This document shows, piece by piece, positions 1-7,917 of a DNA stretch of 64,000 bases (positions are counted from its first letter, which is position 1; each line of letters starts with the position of its first letter). The notes beneath the pieces were generated by a model. That model was not told the DNA's origin, ran no database searches, and saw nothing but the letters and a program-made list of their open reading frames with translations. The translations under genes and the position numbers were made by a program. The stretch lies in the NCBI GenBank assembly GCA_901456055.1, contig CABDWT010000004.1, forward strand, positions 186,001 to 250,000, in the 5' to 3' direction. The DNA comes from Phytobacter ursingii. Lineage in GTDB: Bacteria > Pseudomonadota > Gammaproteobacteria > Enterobacterales > Enterobacteriaceae.

Positions 1-543
1 TCGCTCGATAACAACAAGCAGGGCAAGCATCTCATTATCCTGCATACCAAAGGTTCGCACTTCAACTATACCCAGCGTTATCCGCGTAGCTTCGCACAGT
101 GGACGCCGGAGTGTGTGGGAGTGGACGATAAATGCAGTAAAGAAGAGTTGATTAATTCTTACGATAACTCCGTTACCTATGTGGACTATTTTATCGACAG
201 CGTGATCGACAAACTGCGCGATAAAAAAGCCATCATCTTCTATGCGGCAGACCACGGTGAGTCAATTAATGAGAAGGAACATCTGCACGGTACGCCGCGT
301 ATGATGGCGCCGCCGGAGCAGTTTCGCGTACCGATGATGGTGTGGATGTCAGACAAATATCTGCAAAACCCGGATAAGGCGAAGATGTTTGCGCAGCTGA
401 AACAACAAGCGGATATGAAGGTGCCGCGCCGGCATGTTGAACTGTACGACACCATTATGGGTTGCCTGGGATATACCTCGCCAGACGGCGGGATTAATGA
501 AAATAACAACTGGTGCCATCTGCCTTCCGACAAGGTAAATTGA
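1..543 (+). CDS. eptB: Kdo2-lipid A phosphoethanolamine 7''-transferase EptB, C-terminal part
   Basis: Only the last 180 residues are present; the frame is open from base 1 and stops with TGA at 541-543. The segment contains the metal-binding DHGES motif and downstream HLHGTP of the alkaline-phosphatase-like fold used by EptA/EptB/MCR enzymes. These are inner-membrane proteins whose periplasmic domain moves phosphoethanolamine from phosphatidylethanolamine to lipid A/Kdo. Placement directly before proK and dppA matches the E. coli eptB(yhjW)-proK-dppA order, which supports eptB over the paralogues eptA and eptC. The N-terminal membrane segments and the catalytic Thr lie outside the window. 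Confidence 0.93.
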   Translation, partial: SLDNNKQGKHLIILHTKGSHFNYTQRYPRSFAQWTPECVGVDDKCSKEELINSYDNSVTYVDYFIDSVIDKLRDKKAIIFYAADHGESINEKEHLHGTPRMMAPPEQFRVPMMVWMSDKYLQNPDKAKMFAQLKQQADMKVPRRHVELYDTIMGCLGYTSPDGGINENNNWCHLPSDKVN

Positions 544-546
544 GGC

Positions 547-581
547 ACTGGCGGCTTTCTCGCCAGTCAGTTGGCTTTTTT
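547..581 (+). terminator. Probable eptB terminator
   Basis: A 7-bp inverted repeat (ACTGGCG 547-553 with CGCCAGT 561-567) lies just after the eptB stop. A T run follows at 576-581. The T run is closer to an alternative short stem GCCA/TGGC (562-565/572-575), so either fold could act; strength is uncertain. Confidence 0.45.
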
Positions 582-592
582 ACATTAAGGGA

Positions 593-621
593 TTGACGGT
601 CGGGGTGTGTGGCAGTAAGAT
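593..621 (+). promoter_or_regulatory. proK promoter, sigma-70 with stringent-type discriminator
   Basis: TTGACG at 593-598 is the -35 box and TAAGAT at 616-621 the -10 box, with an exact 17-bp spacer. The bases after the -10 box are GCGCCCC, a GC-rich discriminator of the kind seen at stable-RNA promoters under stringent control. The tRNA begins 12 bases after the -10 box, giving a very short 5' leader. Confidence 0.82.
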
Positions 622-633
622 GCGCCCCGCATT

Positions 634-710
<77 letters not shown>

Positions 711-720
711 AATTCGAAAA

Positions 721-745
721 GCCTGCTCAACGAGCAGGCTTTTTT
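721..745 (+). terminator. proK Rho-independent terminator
   Basis: GCCTGCTC (721-728) pairs perfectly with GAGCAGGC (732-739) around a 3-base loop. A T run follows at 740-745. Confidence 0.92.
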
Positions 746-753
746 GCATCTGC

Positions 754-868
754 GCCAGAGAGGATGAGAACCTCCGGGGGCAGAGAGGTTCGACTCGAGC
801 GGAGCGAGAGAACGTTGCGTCAGCAACGGCCCGCAGGGCGAGCCACGCAGTGGCGAGTAATCTCTGGC
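754..868 (+). other. Hairpin array between two proK terminators (tRNA-linked structured insert, candidate ncRNA)
   Basis: An 8-bp perfect stem GCCAGAGA (754-761)/TCTCTGGC (861-868) closes a chain of short hairpins: GAACCTC/GAGGTTC (768-774/785-791), CTCG/CGAG (794-797/805-808), CGTTGC/GCAACG (813-818/823-828), GCCC/GGGC (829-832/836-839) and GCCAC/GTGGC (842-846/850-854). The closing stem runs straight into a repeat of the tRNA 3' tail. No plausible protein is encoded. Whether it is transcribed by read-through of the first terminator cannot be seen. Confidence 0.6.
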
Positions 869-916
869 ACCGACCAAATTCGAAAAGCCTGCTCAACGAG
901 CAGGCTTTTTTGCATC
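868..916 (+). repeat. 49-bp direct repeat of the proK 3' end plus terminator
   Basis: Bases 868-916 are identical to 702-750. The copied stretch holds the last nine bases of tRNA-Pro (CACCGACCA), the linker and the whole terminator hairpin. The unit 711-867 between them is therefore bracketed by direct repeats containing a tRNA 3' end, the usual form of a tRNA-linked duplication or integration scar. Confidence 0.85.
887..911 (+). terminator. Second copy of the proK terminator
   Basis: GCCTGCTC (887-894) and GAGCAGGC (898-905) form the same stem as the first proK terminator. The T run follows at 906-911. Confidence 0.85.
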
Positions 917-917
917 A

Positions 918-952
918 GGGGTTTTGTAGCCCTGGCAAGCAAAGCGCCGCCG
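918..952. repeat. REP-like palindrome
   Basis: The stretch reads GTAGCCCTGGCAAGC followed by GCGCCGCCGGGG, a degenerate form of the REP/BIME unit seen elsewhere in the window. It directly abuts copy 1 of the long interspersed repeat. Confidence 0.5.
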
Positions 953-954
953 GG

Positions 955-1303
955 GTGGGGGAAAATGCGGCTCTGGTGGTCATTCCGTTCACCTGATGTT
1001 CTCTGCTTTTCTATAGCGACAGAACCCGTGAACGTGCCAGGGTGGCTCACCGCCACCACCCTGGCGACCCGGGCTCCCGGCCAGGAAAATCGCCGCTGGC
1101 GCGGTCCATGAGGCTTATGTCGTCTGACTTTCGGGTCGGGGACCAGCCTGCGTCCTTGCAGGCTATCCCCTCCGCCCGCTTCCCTGCGGGCGGGCCCGGT
1201 CATCCGTCAACGCCTCATCGATTTTCAGCCGGACCCTGTCATCGCTGTAACTGTTTCGCTCTCATTACGCGGTGTCATCGCTGTAAAACGAAATATTACT
1301 GGG
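955..1303 (+). repeat. Interspersed multi-hairpin repeat, copy 1 (~350 bp)
   Basis: Most of this segment is near identical to 50001-50347 (same strand) and 28531-28888 (opposite strand). It folds into successive stems: CGTTCAC/GTGAACG (986-992/1028-1034), GCCAGGGTGG/CCACCCTGGC (1036-1045/1056-1065), a long arm with AGCCTGC/GCAGGCT inside GGGGA/TCCCC (1138-1170) and CCGCCCGC/GCGGGCGG (1172-1179/1186-1193). An outer stem ATGAGGC/GCCTCAT (1108-1114/1212-1218) encloses the last two. Near the 3' end TGTCATCGCTGTA occurs twice. It lies between proK and dppA and is followed by a CCCTCTCCC palindrome. It is neither ERIC, REP nor a recognised IS; its family is unknown to me. Confidence 0.85.
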
Positions 1304-1306
1304 GCT

Positions 1307-1331
1307 CCCTCTCCCTCAAGGGAGAGGGGGA
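1307..1331. repeat. CCCTCTCCC-type intergenic palindrome
   Basis: CCCTCTCCCT and AGGGAGAGGG form an inverted repeat around a short loop. The same palindrome recurs at about 7830, 28465, 30192, 30240, 49970 and 54510, always between genes and often next to the long repeat. Confidence 0.7.
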
Positions 1332-2000
1332 AAGTTAGTGTTCGCCTGGTGTTTTGTATGGCGGCAGATACCCGCCATTTTATGCTGGCATGAACCGAAC
1401 CCATCCCCTCACTCTTTTAGGGAGACAGTTAGGGGAAAACCATCCGCTTCTGTTAGCGTTCCATAACCTTATTTCACCCTGCTATGTCACGGTTTTGTGA
1501 CATAATCCATTGTATTTTTTTATATATAGTTCGATCTTTTTTCGCGTTGCTTATGGATAGGGTTAGCATTTTACGCTGTGCGTTTTAACGTTCGCGGTAT
1601 TAATCGCTCACATATTCAGCATTCTGCAAGAAATTTTTCATAATCTGCTCAAACGTTAAACACCAGCCTGAGATGATTCTCAAGCTTATTATTCTGCTCA
1701 TAACGGCATAGCACAAATTTACCTGCTGAAAATAGCGGCTTGAAGTTTTTTTTAACTTTGTTTGTTGATTCTCATCAACGATGTAAATCCCCGTTACCTG
1801 TATTGACGTTTTGACATTCTATTGACAGATTGTAGGGCATGAGGGGCATTTCATGGAGAATCTGCACTGCAACTCAGTCAATCTTGTGAAAGGATTTCCC
1901 GTCTCTCATAACTTCCGATAAGTCCAGGCAAAAATCTAATAACGGCCTGTCGGATAACCCAGCGCAAGGGTAACAACACATATCACATTGGAGCAGAATA
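1332..2000. other. Intergenic region: dppA upstream and leader
   Basis: There is no gene here. The first half is AT-rich and featureless apart from short A/T runs. Three TTGACR boxes lie at 1803-1808, 1811-1816 and 1822-1827, about 165-200 bases before dppA, which is where the E. coli dppA promoter would fall; no convincing -10 hexamer could be chosen. The last 30 bases carry ACAACACA followed by TTGGAGCA before the ATG. A/C-rich stretches at this spot are the site of GcvB sRNA repression in E. coli and Salmonella dppA; that link is inferred. Confidence 0.5.
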
Positions 2001-3608
2001 ATGAGTATTTCCTTGAAGAAGTCAGGGATGCTGAAGCTTGGTCTTAGCCTGGTGGCTATGACTGTGGCGGCCAGCGTGCAGGCAAAAACCCTGGTTTATT
2101 GTTCAGAAGGCTCGCCTGAAGGCTTTAACCCACAGCTTTTCACTTCTGGTACTACTTACGACGCCAGCTCTGTGCCGATTTATAACCGTCTGGTTGAGTT
2201 CAAAACCGGTACTACTGAGGTCATTCCGGGTCTTGCTGAGAAGTGGGATATCAGCGCCGATGGCAAAACCTACACTTTCCACCTGCGTAAAGGCGTGAAG
2301 TGGCAGGACAACAAAGATTTCAAACCGACGCGTGAATTCAACGCGGACGACGTCGTATTCTCCTTTGATCGTCAGAAAAACGCCCAGAACCCGTACCATA
2401 AAGTTTCTGGCGGCAGCTACGAATACTTTGAAGGTATGGGCCTGCCAGACCTGATTAGCGAAGTGAAGAAAGTCGACGACAACACCGTTCAATTCGTGCT
2501 GACCCGTCCGGAATCGCCGTTCCTGGCTGACCTGGCCATGGACTTCGCGTCTATTCTGTCCAAAGAATATGCCGACAACATGCTGAAAGCCGGCACGCCG
2601 GACAAAGTGGACCTGGATCCGATTGGTACCGGTCCGTTCCAGCTGCAACAGTACCAAAAAGATTCCCGCATTCTGTATAAAGCGTTTGAAGGTTATTGGG
2701 GTACCAAGCCGCAGATCGATCGCCTGGTCTTCTCCATCACGCCTGACGCTTCCGTACGTTATGCCAAACTGCAGAAAAACGAGTGCCAGGTTATGCCGTA
2801 CCCGAACCCGGCTGACATCGCTCGTATGAAACAAGACAAAAACATTAACCTGATGGAACAGGCTGGCCTGAACGTCGGTTACATGTCTTTCAACACCGAG
2901 AAGAAACCGTTCGATGACGTGAAAGTACGTCAGGCGCTGACTTACGCGGTAAATAAAGAAGCGATCATCAAAGCTGTTTACCAGGGCGCTGGCGTTGCCG
3001 CGAAAAACCTGATTCCGCCGACAATGTGGGGCTACAACGACGACGTTAAGGATTACACCTACGACGTTGAGAAAGCGAAACAGTTGCTGAAAGAATCCGG
3101 CCACGAGCAGGGCTTCACCGTTGAACTGTGGGCGATGCCGGTACAGCGTCCGTACAACCCGAACGCTCGCCGTATGGCTGAGATGATTCAGGCTGACTGG
3201 GCGAAAATCGGTGTTCAGGCCAAGATCGTCACTTACGAGTGGGGCGAGTACCTGAAACGTGCGAAAGCCGGTGAGCACCAGGCTGTGATGATGGGCTGGA
3301 CCGGTGACAACGGGGATCCGGATAACTTCTTCGCTACCCTGTTCAGCTGCGCTGCGGCGAAAGACGGTTCCAACTACTCTCGCTGGTGCTACAAGCCGTT
3401 TGAAGACTTGATTCAGCCGGCGCGCGCAACAGATGACCACAACAAGCGTGTTGAACTGTACAAACAGGCTCAGGTAGTGATGCATGACCAGGCTCCGGCA
3501 CTGATCGTCGCTCACTCCACCGTGTATGAGCCGGTGCGTAAAGAAGTCAAAGGCTACGTGGTTGATCCGCTGGGCAAACACCACTTCGAAAACGTGTCAG
3601 TTGAATAA
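2001..3608 (+). CDS. dppA: Periplasmic dipeptide-binding protein DppA
   Basis: This 535-residue protein is the solute-binding component of the DppABCDF dipeptide/haem ABC importer; in E. coli it also serves as dipeptide chemoreceptor partner of Tap. Residues 1-28 form a Sec signal peptide (KKSGMLKLGLSLVAMTVAASVQA then cleavage before KTLVYC). The mature protein is an SBP family 5 bilobed fold with the usual GLAEKWDIS and YTFHLRKGVKWQD segments, and its length is that of E. coli DppA. The ATG has a good upstream site (TTGGAG). A hairpin downstream separates it from dppB, which fits the excess of binding protein over membrane parts. Confidence 0.98.
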   Translation: MSISLKKSGMLKLGLSLVAMTVAASVQAKTLVYCSEGSPEGFNPQLFTSGTTYDASSVPIYNRLVEFKTGTTEVIPGLAEKWDISADGKTYTFHLRKGVKWQDNKDFKPTREFNADDVVFSFDRQKNAQNPYHKVSGGSYEYFEGMGLPDLISEVKKVDDNTVQFVLTRPESPFLADLAMDFASILSKEYADNMLKAGTPDKVDLDPIGTGPFQLQQYQKDSRILYKAFEGYWGTKPQIDRLVFSITPDASVRYAKLQKNECQVMPYPNPADIARMKQDKNINLMEQAGLNVGYMSFNTEKKPFDDVKVRQALTYAVNKEAIIKAVYQGAGVAAKNLIPPTMWGYNDDVKDYTYDVEKAKQLLKESGHEQGFTVELWAMPVQRPYNPNARRMAEMIQADWAKIGVQAKIVTYEWGEYLKRAKAGEHQAVMMGWTGDNGDPDNFFATLFSCAAAKDGSNYSRWCYKPFEDLIQPARATDDHNKRVELYKQAQVVMHDQAPALIVAHSTVYEPVRKEVKGYVVDPLGKHHFENVSVE

Positions 3609-3630
3609 TAGGCACGATGCCTGAGTCCCT

Positions 3631-3656
3631 CCTCCCTTTCCGGGGGGAGGGTTTTT
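3631..3656 (+). terminator. dppA-dppB intercistronic hairpin (partial terminator)
   Basis: CCTCCC (3631-3636) pairs with GGGAGG (3645-3650), followed by GTTTTT. It sits 20 bases after the dppA stop, inside a 168-base gap before dppB. It probably lowers transcription into dppBCDF or protects the dppA message. Confidence 0.65.
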
Positions 3657-3776
3657 GTTCCTTATTCCTCCGGGAAAAGGCCTGGGTAGAGGGGATTTTC
3701 CCGTTTACCCAAACATGTGTGAGCAATACAGACGCACTACCGCCAGGTGCATGCGTCACTACAGAGAATCCGGGTT

Positions 3777-4796
3777 ATGTTGCAGTTCATCCTCCGACGT
3801 CTGGGGCTAGTTATCCCGACGTTTATCGGTATCACCCTTCTCACCTTTGCCTTCGTTCATATGATTCCCGGTGACCCGGTGATGATCATGGCAGGTGAGC
3901 GTGGTATCTCTCCTGAGCGTCATGCCCAGTTGCTGGCAGAGCTTGGTCTCAACAAGCCGCTGTGGCAGCAATACGTCAACTATGTATGGGGCGTGTTGCA
4001 TGGTGATTTAGGGATCTCTCTTAAGAGCCGTCTTCCGGTGTGGGACGAGTTCGTACCGCGTTTTAAAGCGACGCTGGAACTCGGCGTCTGCGCCATGATT
4101 TTTGCTGTGGCTGTCGGGATTCCGGTGGGCGTAATGGCCGCTGTGAAGCGTGGCTCCATTTTTGATCATACCGCCGTGAGCCTCGCGCTGACCGGTTACT
4201 CCATGCCTATCTTCTGGTGGGGCATGATGTTGATCATGCTGGTGTCGGTTCACTGGAATCTGACGCCGGTATCCGGTCGCGTCAGTGACATGGTGTTCCT
4301 GGATGACAGTAACCCACTCACCGGTTTTATGCTGATCGACACGGCTATCTGGGGCGAACAGGGTAACTTTATCGATGCCCTGGCGCATATGATTCTGCCT
4401 GCCATTGTGCTGGGGACTATCCCGCTGGCGGTTATCGTGCGCATGACCCGTTCGTCGATGCTGGAAGTGCTGGGTGAAGACTATATCCGCACCGCGCGCG
4501 CCAAAGGGTTAACCCGGATGCGCGTTATCATCGTCCACGCGCTGCGTAATGCGATGCTGCCGGTAGTGACCGTTATCGGTCTGCAGGTCGGGACATTGCT
4601 GGCGGGTGCGATCCTGACGGAAACCATCTTCTCCTGGCCGGGCCTTGGCCGCTGGTTAATCGACGCGCTGCAACGCCGCGATTATCCGGTTGTGCAGGGT
4701 GGGGTATTGCTGGTCGCGACGATGATCATTCTCGTCAACCTGTTGGTCGACCTGCTCTACGGCGTGGTGAACCCGCGTATTCGTCACAAGAAGTAA
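3777..4796 (+). CDS. dppB: Dipeptide ABC transporter permease DppB
   Basis: This 339-residue inner-membrane permease pairs with DppC. About six transmembrane segments are visible, starting with LVIPTFIGITLLTFAFVHMIPG. The EAA-type loop that contacts the ATPases reads EDYIRTARAKGL near residue 235. The start was set at MLQFILRR because this gives the family length and N-terminus; the frame is open further upstream to 3747 but those codons do not resemble the family. It is followed by dppC after 9 bases. Confidence 0.97.
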   Translation: MLQFILRRLGLVIPTFIGITLLTFAFVHMIPGDPVMIMAGERGISPERHAQLLAELGLNKPLWQQYVNYVWGVLHGDLGISLKSRLPVWDEFVPRFKATLELGVCAMIFAVAVGIPVGVMAAVKRGSIFDHTAVSLALTGYSMPIFWWGMMLIMLVSVHWNLTPVSGRVSDMVFLDDSNPLTGFMLIDTAIWGEQGNFIDALAHMILPAIVLGTIPLAVIVRMTRSSMLEVLGEDYIRTARAKGLTRMRVIIVHALRNAMLPVVTVIGLQVGTLLAGAILTETIFSWPGLGRWLIDALQRRDYPVVQGGVLLVATMIILVNLLVDLLYGVVNPRIRHKK

Positions 4797-4805
4797 GGGG
4801 CCATC

Positions 4806-5708
4806 ATGTCACAAGTTACTGAAAATAAAGTTATCTCTGCACCGGTGCCGATGACCCCGCTGCAGGAGTTCTGGCACTATTTCAAACGTAATAAAGGCGC
4901 GGTCGTTGGTCTGGTTTACGTGATTCTGATGCTGCTTATCGCCATTTTCGCGAACGTACTGGCGCCGCATAACCCGGCGGATCAGTTCCGCGATGCCCTG
5001 CTGGCACCGCCGGTATGGCAGGATGGCGGCACATGGTCGCACATTCTGGGTACTGATGACGTAGGTCGCGATACCCTGTCGCGTCTGATGTTTGGCGCGC
5101 GCCTGTCGCTGCTGGTCGGCTGCCTGGTGGTGGTACTGTCACTGATCATGGGGATAATCCTCGGTCTGGTGGCAGGCTACTTTGGCGGCGTTGTGGATAA
5201 CATCATCATGCGTGTCGTCGACATCATGCTGGCGCTGCCGAGCCTGTTGCTGGCACTGGTGCTGGTGGCGATATTCGGTCCCTCGATAGTCAACGCGTCG
5301 TTAGCGCTCACCTTCGTCGCCTTGCCGCACTATGTGCGTCTTACCCGTGCTGCGGTACTGGTGGAAGTTAACCGCGATTACGTCACGGCTTCCCGCGTGG
5401 CGGGCGCAGGCGCAATGCGTCAGATGTTCGTCAATATTTTCCCTAACTGCCTGGCGCCGCTGATTGTTCAGGCGTCGCTCGGTTTCTCGAACGCCATTCT
5501 CGACATGGCCGCCCTCGGCTTCCTTGGCATGGGTGCGCAACCGCCAACACCGGAGTGGGGCACCATGCTCTCCGACGTGTTGCAGTTCGCGCAAAGTGCC
5601 TGGTGGGTCGTGACCTTCCCGGGTGTGGCGATCCTGCTGACGGTGCTGGCATTTAACCTGATGGGTGACGGCCTGCGTGATGCGCTCGACCCCAAACTGA
5701 AGCAGTAA
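4806..5708 (+). CDS. dppC: Dipeptide ABC transporter permease DppC
   Basis: This 300-residue membrane permease is the second transmembrane subunit of the Dpp importer. It has a cytoplasmic N-terminus, then [26 protein letters not shown] as first membrane helix, the OppC-type [11 protein letters not shown] motif, and the EAA loop [14 protein letters not shown] near residue 190. It lies 9 bases after dppB and 10 bases before dppD in one operon. Confidence 0.97.
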   Translation: MSQVTENKVISAPVPMTPLQEFWHYFKRNKGAVVGLVYVILMLLIAIFANVLAPHNPADQFRDALLAPPVWQDGGTWSHILGTDDVGRDTLSRLMFGARLSLLVGCLVVVLSLIMGIILGLVAGYFGGVVDNIIMRVVDIMLALPSLLLALVLVAIFGPSIVNASLALTFVALPHYVRLTRAAVLVEVNRDYVTASRVAGAGAMRQMFVNIFPNCLAPLIVQASLGFSNAILDMAALGFLGMGAQPPTPEWGTMLSDVLQFAQSAWWVVTFPGVAILLTVLAFNLMGDGLRDALDPKLKQ

Positions 5709-5718
5709 GAGGTTCGAG

Positions 5719-6702
5719 ATGGCGTTATTAAATGTAAATAAATTATCGGTGCATTTCGGCGACGAAGGCAGCGAGTTCCGCGCCGTTGACCGCGTTAGTT
5801 ATAGCGTGAATCAGGGTGAAGTGGTTGGCATCGTGGGTGAATCAGGCTCCGGTAAATCGGTCAGCTCGCTGGCGATCATGGGGCTGATTGATTACCCTGG
5901 TCGCGTGATGGCAGAGCATCTGGAGTTCAACGGTCAGGATCTGAAACGCATTTCGGAAAAAGAACGCCGCAGTCTGGTGGGTTCTGAAGTGGCGATGATT
6001 TTCCAGGATCCGATGACCAGCCTGAACCCCTGCTACACCGTCGGTTTCCAGATTATGGAAGCGATCAAAGTGCACCAGGGTGGCAATAAGCACACCCGTC
6101 GCCAGCGCGCGATTGACCTGCTCAACCAGGTCGGTATTCCTGACCCGGCATCAAGGCTGGACGTGTATCCTCACCAGCTCTCCGGTGGGATGAGCCAGCG
6201 TGTCATGATCGCGATGGCCATCGCGTGTCAGCCGAAGCTGCTGATTGCCGATGAACCGACCACCGCGCTGGATGTGACCATTCAGGCGCAGATTATTGAG
6301 CTGCTGCTGGAGCTACAGCAAAAAGAGAACATGGCGCTGATCCTGATCACCCATGATCTGGCGCTGGTGGCCGAAGCGGCACACAAAATCATTGTGATGT
6401 ATGCAGGTCAGGTGGTGGAAACCGGTGCGGCGAAAGATATCTTCCGCGCGCCGCGTCATCCGTATACCCAGGCACTGCTGCGCGCATTGCCGGAGTTTGC
6501 GCAGGATAAAGCCCGTCTGGCATCGCTGCCGGGCGTCGTTCCCGGTAAGTATGACCGCCCGAATGGCTGTCTGCTCAATCCGCGTTGCCCCTATGCAACG
6601 GACCGATGCCGTGCCGAAGAGCCTGCGCTGAACACAGTCGATGGCGGACGCCAGTCGAAATGTCACTACCCACTCGATGATGCCGGGAGGCCCACACTAT
6701 GA
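5719..6702 (+). CDS. dppD: Dipeptide ABC transporter ATPase DppD
   Basis: This 327-residue cytoplasmic ATPase forms the nucleotide-binding pair with DppF. Motifs in order: Walker A GESGSGKS (residues 40-47), Q-loop IFQDPM, signature LSGGMSQR, Walker [13 protein letters not shown] and switch His in LITHD. The C-terminal oligopeptide/dipeptide extension with its Cys cluster ([14 protein letters not shown] ... CHYPL), typical of the Opp/Dpp family, is present. The stop overlaps the dppF start by four bases. Confidence 0.97.
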   Translation: MALLNVNKLSVHFGDEGSEFRAVDRVSYSVNQGEVVGIVGESGSGKSVSSLAIMGLIDYPGRVMAEHLEFNGQDLKRISEKERRSLVGSEVAMIFQDPMTSLNPCYTVGFQIMEAIKVHQGGNKHTRRQRAIDLLNQVGIPDPASRLDVYPHQLSGGMSQRVMIAMAIACQPKLLIADEPTTALDVTIQAQIIELLLELQQKENMALILITHDLALVAEAAHKIIVMYAGQVVETGAAKDIFRAPRHPYTQALLRALPEFAQDKARLASLPGVVPGKYDRPNGCLLNPRCPYATDRCRAEEPALNTVDGGRQSKCHYPLDDAGRPTL

Positions 6703-7709
6703 GTACGCACGAGGCCGCCACGCAACCGCTGTTGCAGGCTATCGACCTGAAAAAACATTACCCGGTGAAGAAGGGGCTGTTTGCCCCGGAACGCCTGGTA
6801 AAAGCGCTGGACGGTGTATCGTTCACCCTGGAACGCGGCAAAACGCTGGCAGTGGTGGGCGAATCCGGTTGTGGTAAATCCACGCTGGGCCGTCTGCTGA
6901 CGATGATCGAAACCCCGACCGGCGGTGAGCTGTACTATCAGGGGCAGGATCTGCTGAAACACGATCCACATGCGCAGAAACTGCGTCGGCAGAAAATCCA
7001 GATCGTGTTCCAGAACCCGTACGGTTCGCTGAACCCGCGTAAAAAAGTGGGACAGATTCTGGAAGAACCGCTACTGATTAACGCCTCCCTGAGCAAGGAA
7101 GCGCGTCGTGAGAAAGCGCTGGCGATGATGGCGAAAGTCGGCCTGAAAACTGAACATTATGACCGTTATCCGCACATGTTCTCGGGTGGTCAGCGTCAGC
7201 GTATCGCTATTGCCCGTGGCCTGATGCTTGACCCGGACGTGGTGATCGCCGACGAACCGGTCTCCGCGCTGGACGTTTCTGTTCGTGCGCAGGTGCTGAA
7301 CCTGATGATGGACTTGCAGCAGGATCTGGGGCTGTCCTACGTATTTATCTCCCACGACTTGTCGGTGGTGGAACACATTGCCGATGAAGTGATGGTGATG
7401 TATCTGGGCCGCTGCGTGGAGAAAGGCACCAAGGACCAGATCTTCAACAATCCGCGTCATCCGTACACCCAGGCGCTGCTCTCTGCAACGCCGCGCCTGA
7501 ACCCGGACGATCGCCGTGAGCGCATTAAGCTCACCGGCGAGCTGCCCAGCCCGCTGAATCCACCGCCGGGTTGCGCATTCAACGCCCGCTGCCGTCGTCG
7601 CTTTGGCCCCTGCACCCAGTTGCAGCCGCAGCTCAAAGACTACGGCGGCCAGTTGGTTGCCTGCTTCGCGGTCGATCAGGATGAAAACGGCGAGAAGCCA
7701 CAGGCGTAA
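6699..7709 (+). CDS. dppF: Dipeptide ABC transporter ATPase DppF
   Basis: This 336-residue second ATPase of the Dpp importer has Walker [10 protein letters not shown]-loop [12 protein letters not shown], signature FSGGQRQR, Walker [13 protein letters not shown] and switch His in FISHDLSVV. The C-terminal oligopeptide-transporter domain again carries a Cys motif ([14 protein letters not shown]). Its ATGA overlap with dppD indicates coupled translation. It is the last gene of the dpp operon and is closed by a strong terminator. Confidence 0.97.
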   Translation: MSTHEAATQPLLQAIDLKKHYPVKKGLFAPERLVKALDGVSFTLERGKTLAVVGESGCGKSTLGRLLTMIETPTGGELYYQGQDLLKHDPHAQKLRRQKIQIVFQNPYGSLNPRKKVGQILEEPLLINASLSKEARREKALAMMAKVGLKTEHYDRYPHMFSGGQRQRIAIARGLMLDPDVVIADEPVSALDVSVRAQVLNLMMDLQQDLGLSYVFISHDLSVVEHIADEVMVMYLGRCVEKGTKDQIFNNPRHPYTQALLSATPRLNPDDRRERIKLTGELPSPLNPPPGCAFNARCRRRFGPCTQLQPQLKDYGGQLVACFAVDQDENGEKPQA

Positions 7710-7721
7710 CGCGCTGAAATG

Positions 7722-7752
7722 AAAAACCGGAGCCATGCACTCCGGTTTTTTT
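7722..7752 (+). terminator. dpp operon terminator
   Basis: AAAACCGGA (7723-7731) pairs with TCCGGTTTT (7741-7749) around a 9-base loop and is followed by more T. It starts 13 bases after the dppF stop. Confidence 0.9.
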
Positions 7753-7755
7753 ATG

Positions 7756-7915
7756 CCTTCCCGGATGCGGTGCTTAACGCACCTTATCCGGGCTACGATT
7801 TTGGGGTTCGGGCTACGTCTTTCTCCCTCTCCCTGTGGGAGAGGGCATCAGATGCTTATCCGAGCTACCTTTCGGCTCTGGCCGTAGCCCTGATAAGCGC
7901 AGCGCATCGGGGAAT
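7756..7915. repeat. REP/BIME cluster between dppF and the permease gene
   Basis: Three palindromic units fill this convergent gap: CCCGGATGCGG...CCTTATCCGGG (about 7760-7792), CCCTCTCCCTGTGGGAGAGGG (about 7830-7852) and a decayed unit with CCCTGATAAGCGCAGCGCATCGGGG (about 7888-7914). Confidence 0.75.
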
Positions 7916-7917
7916 AT

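Noticed and set aside
868-916. Attachment site of a prophage or genomic island at proK.
   Set aside because: The two repeats are only 166 bases apart, no integrase is nearby and the segment between encodes nothing, so at most a scar or a tRNA-linked duplication remains.
1042-1338. A conserved open frame ([22 protein letters not shown]...) shared by all three long repeats.
   Set aside because: Similarity follows directly from nucleotide identity. The differences between copies are mostly amino-acid changing, the frame ends differ, there is no ribosome site, and the stretch is dominated by palindromes.
1332-2000. Possible small gene or sRNA in the long dppA upstream region.
   Set aside because: No open frame with ribosome site and no terminator-like hairpin before dppA were found; a leader role is enough to explain conservation seen in relatives.
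2103-3584. A 493-codon open frame on the minus strand opposite dppA.
   Set aside because: It is an antisense shadow of a GC-biased real gene, with a composition rich in Arg, His and Val, no family resemblance and no ribosome site.
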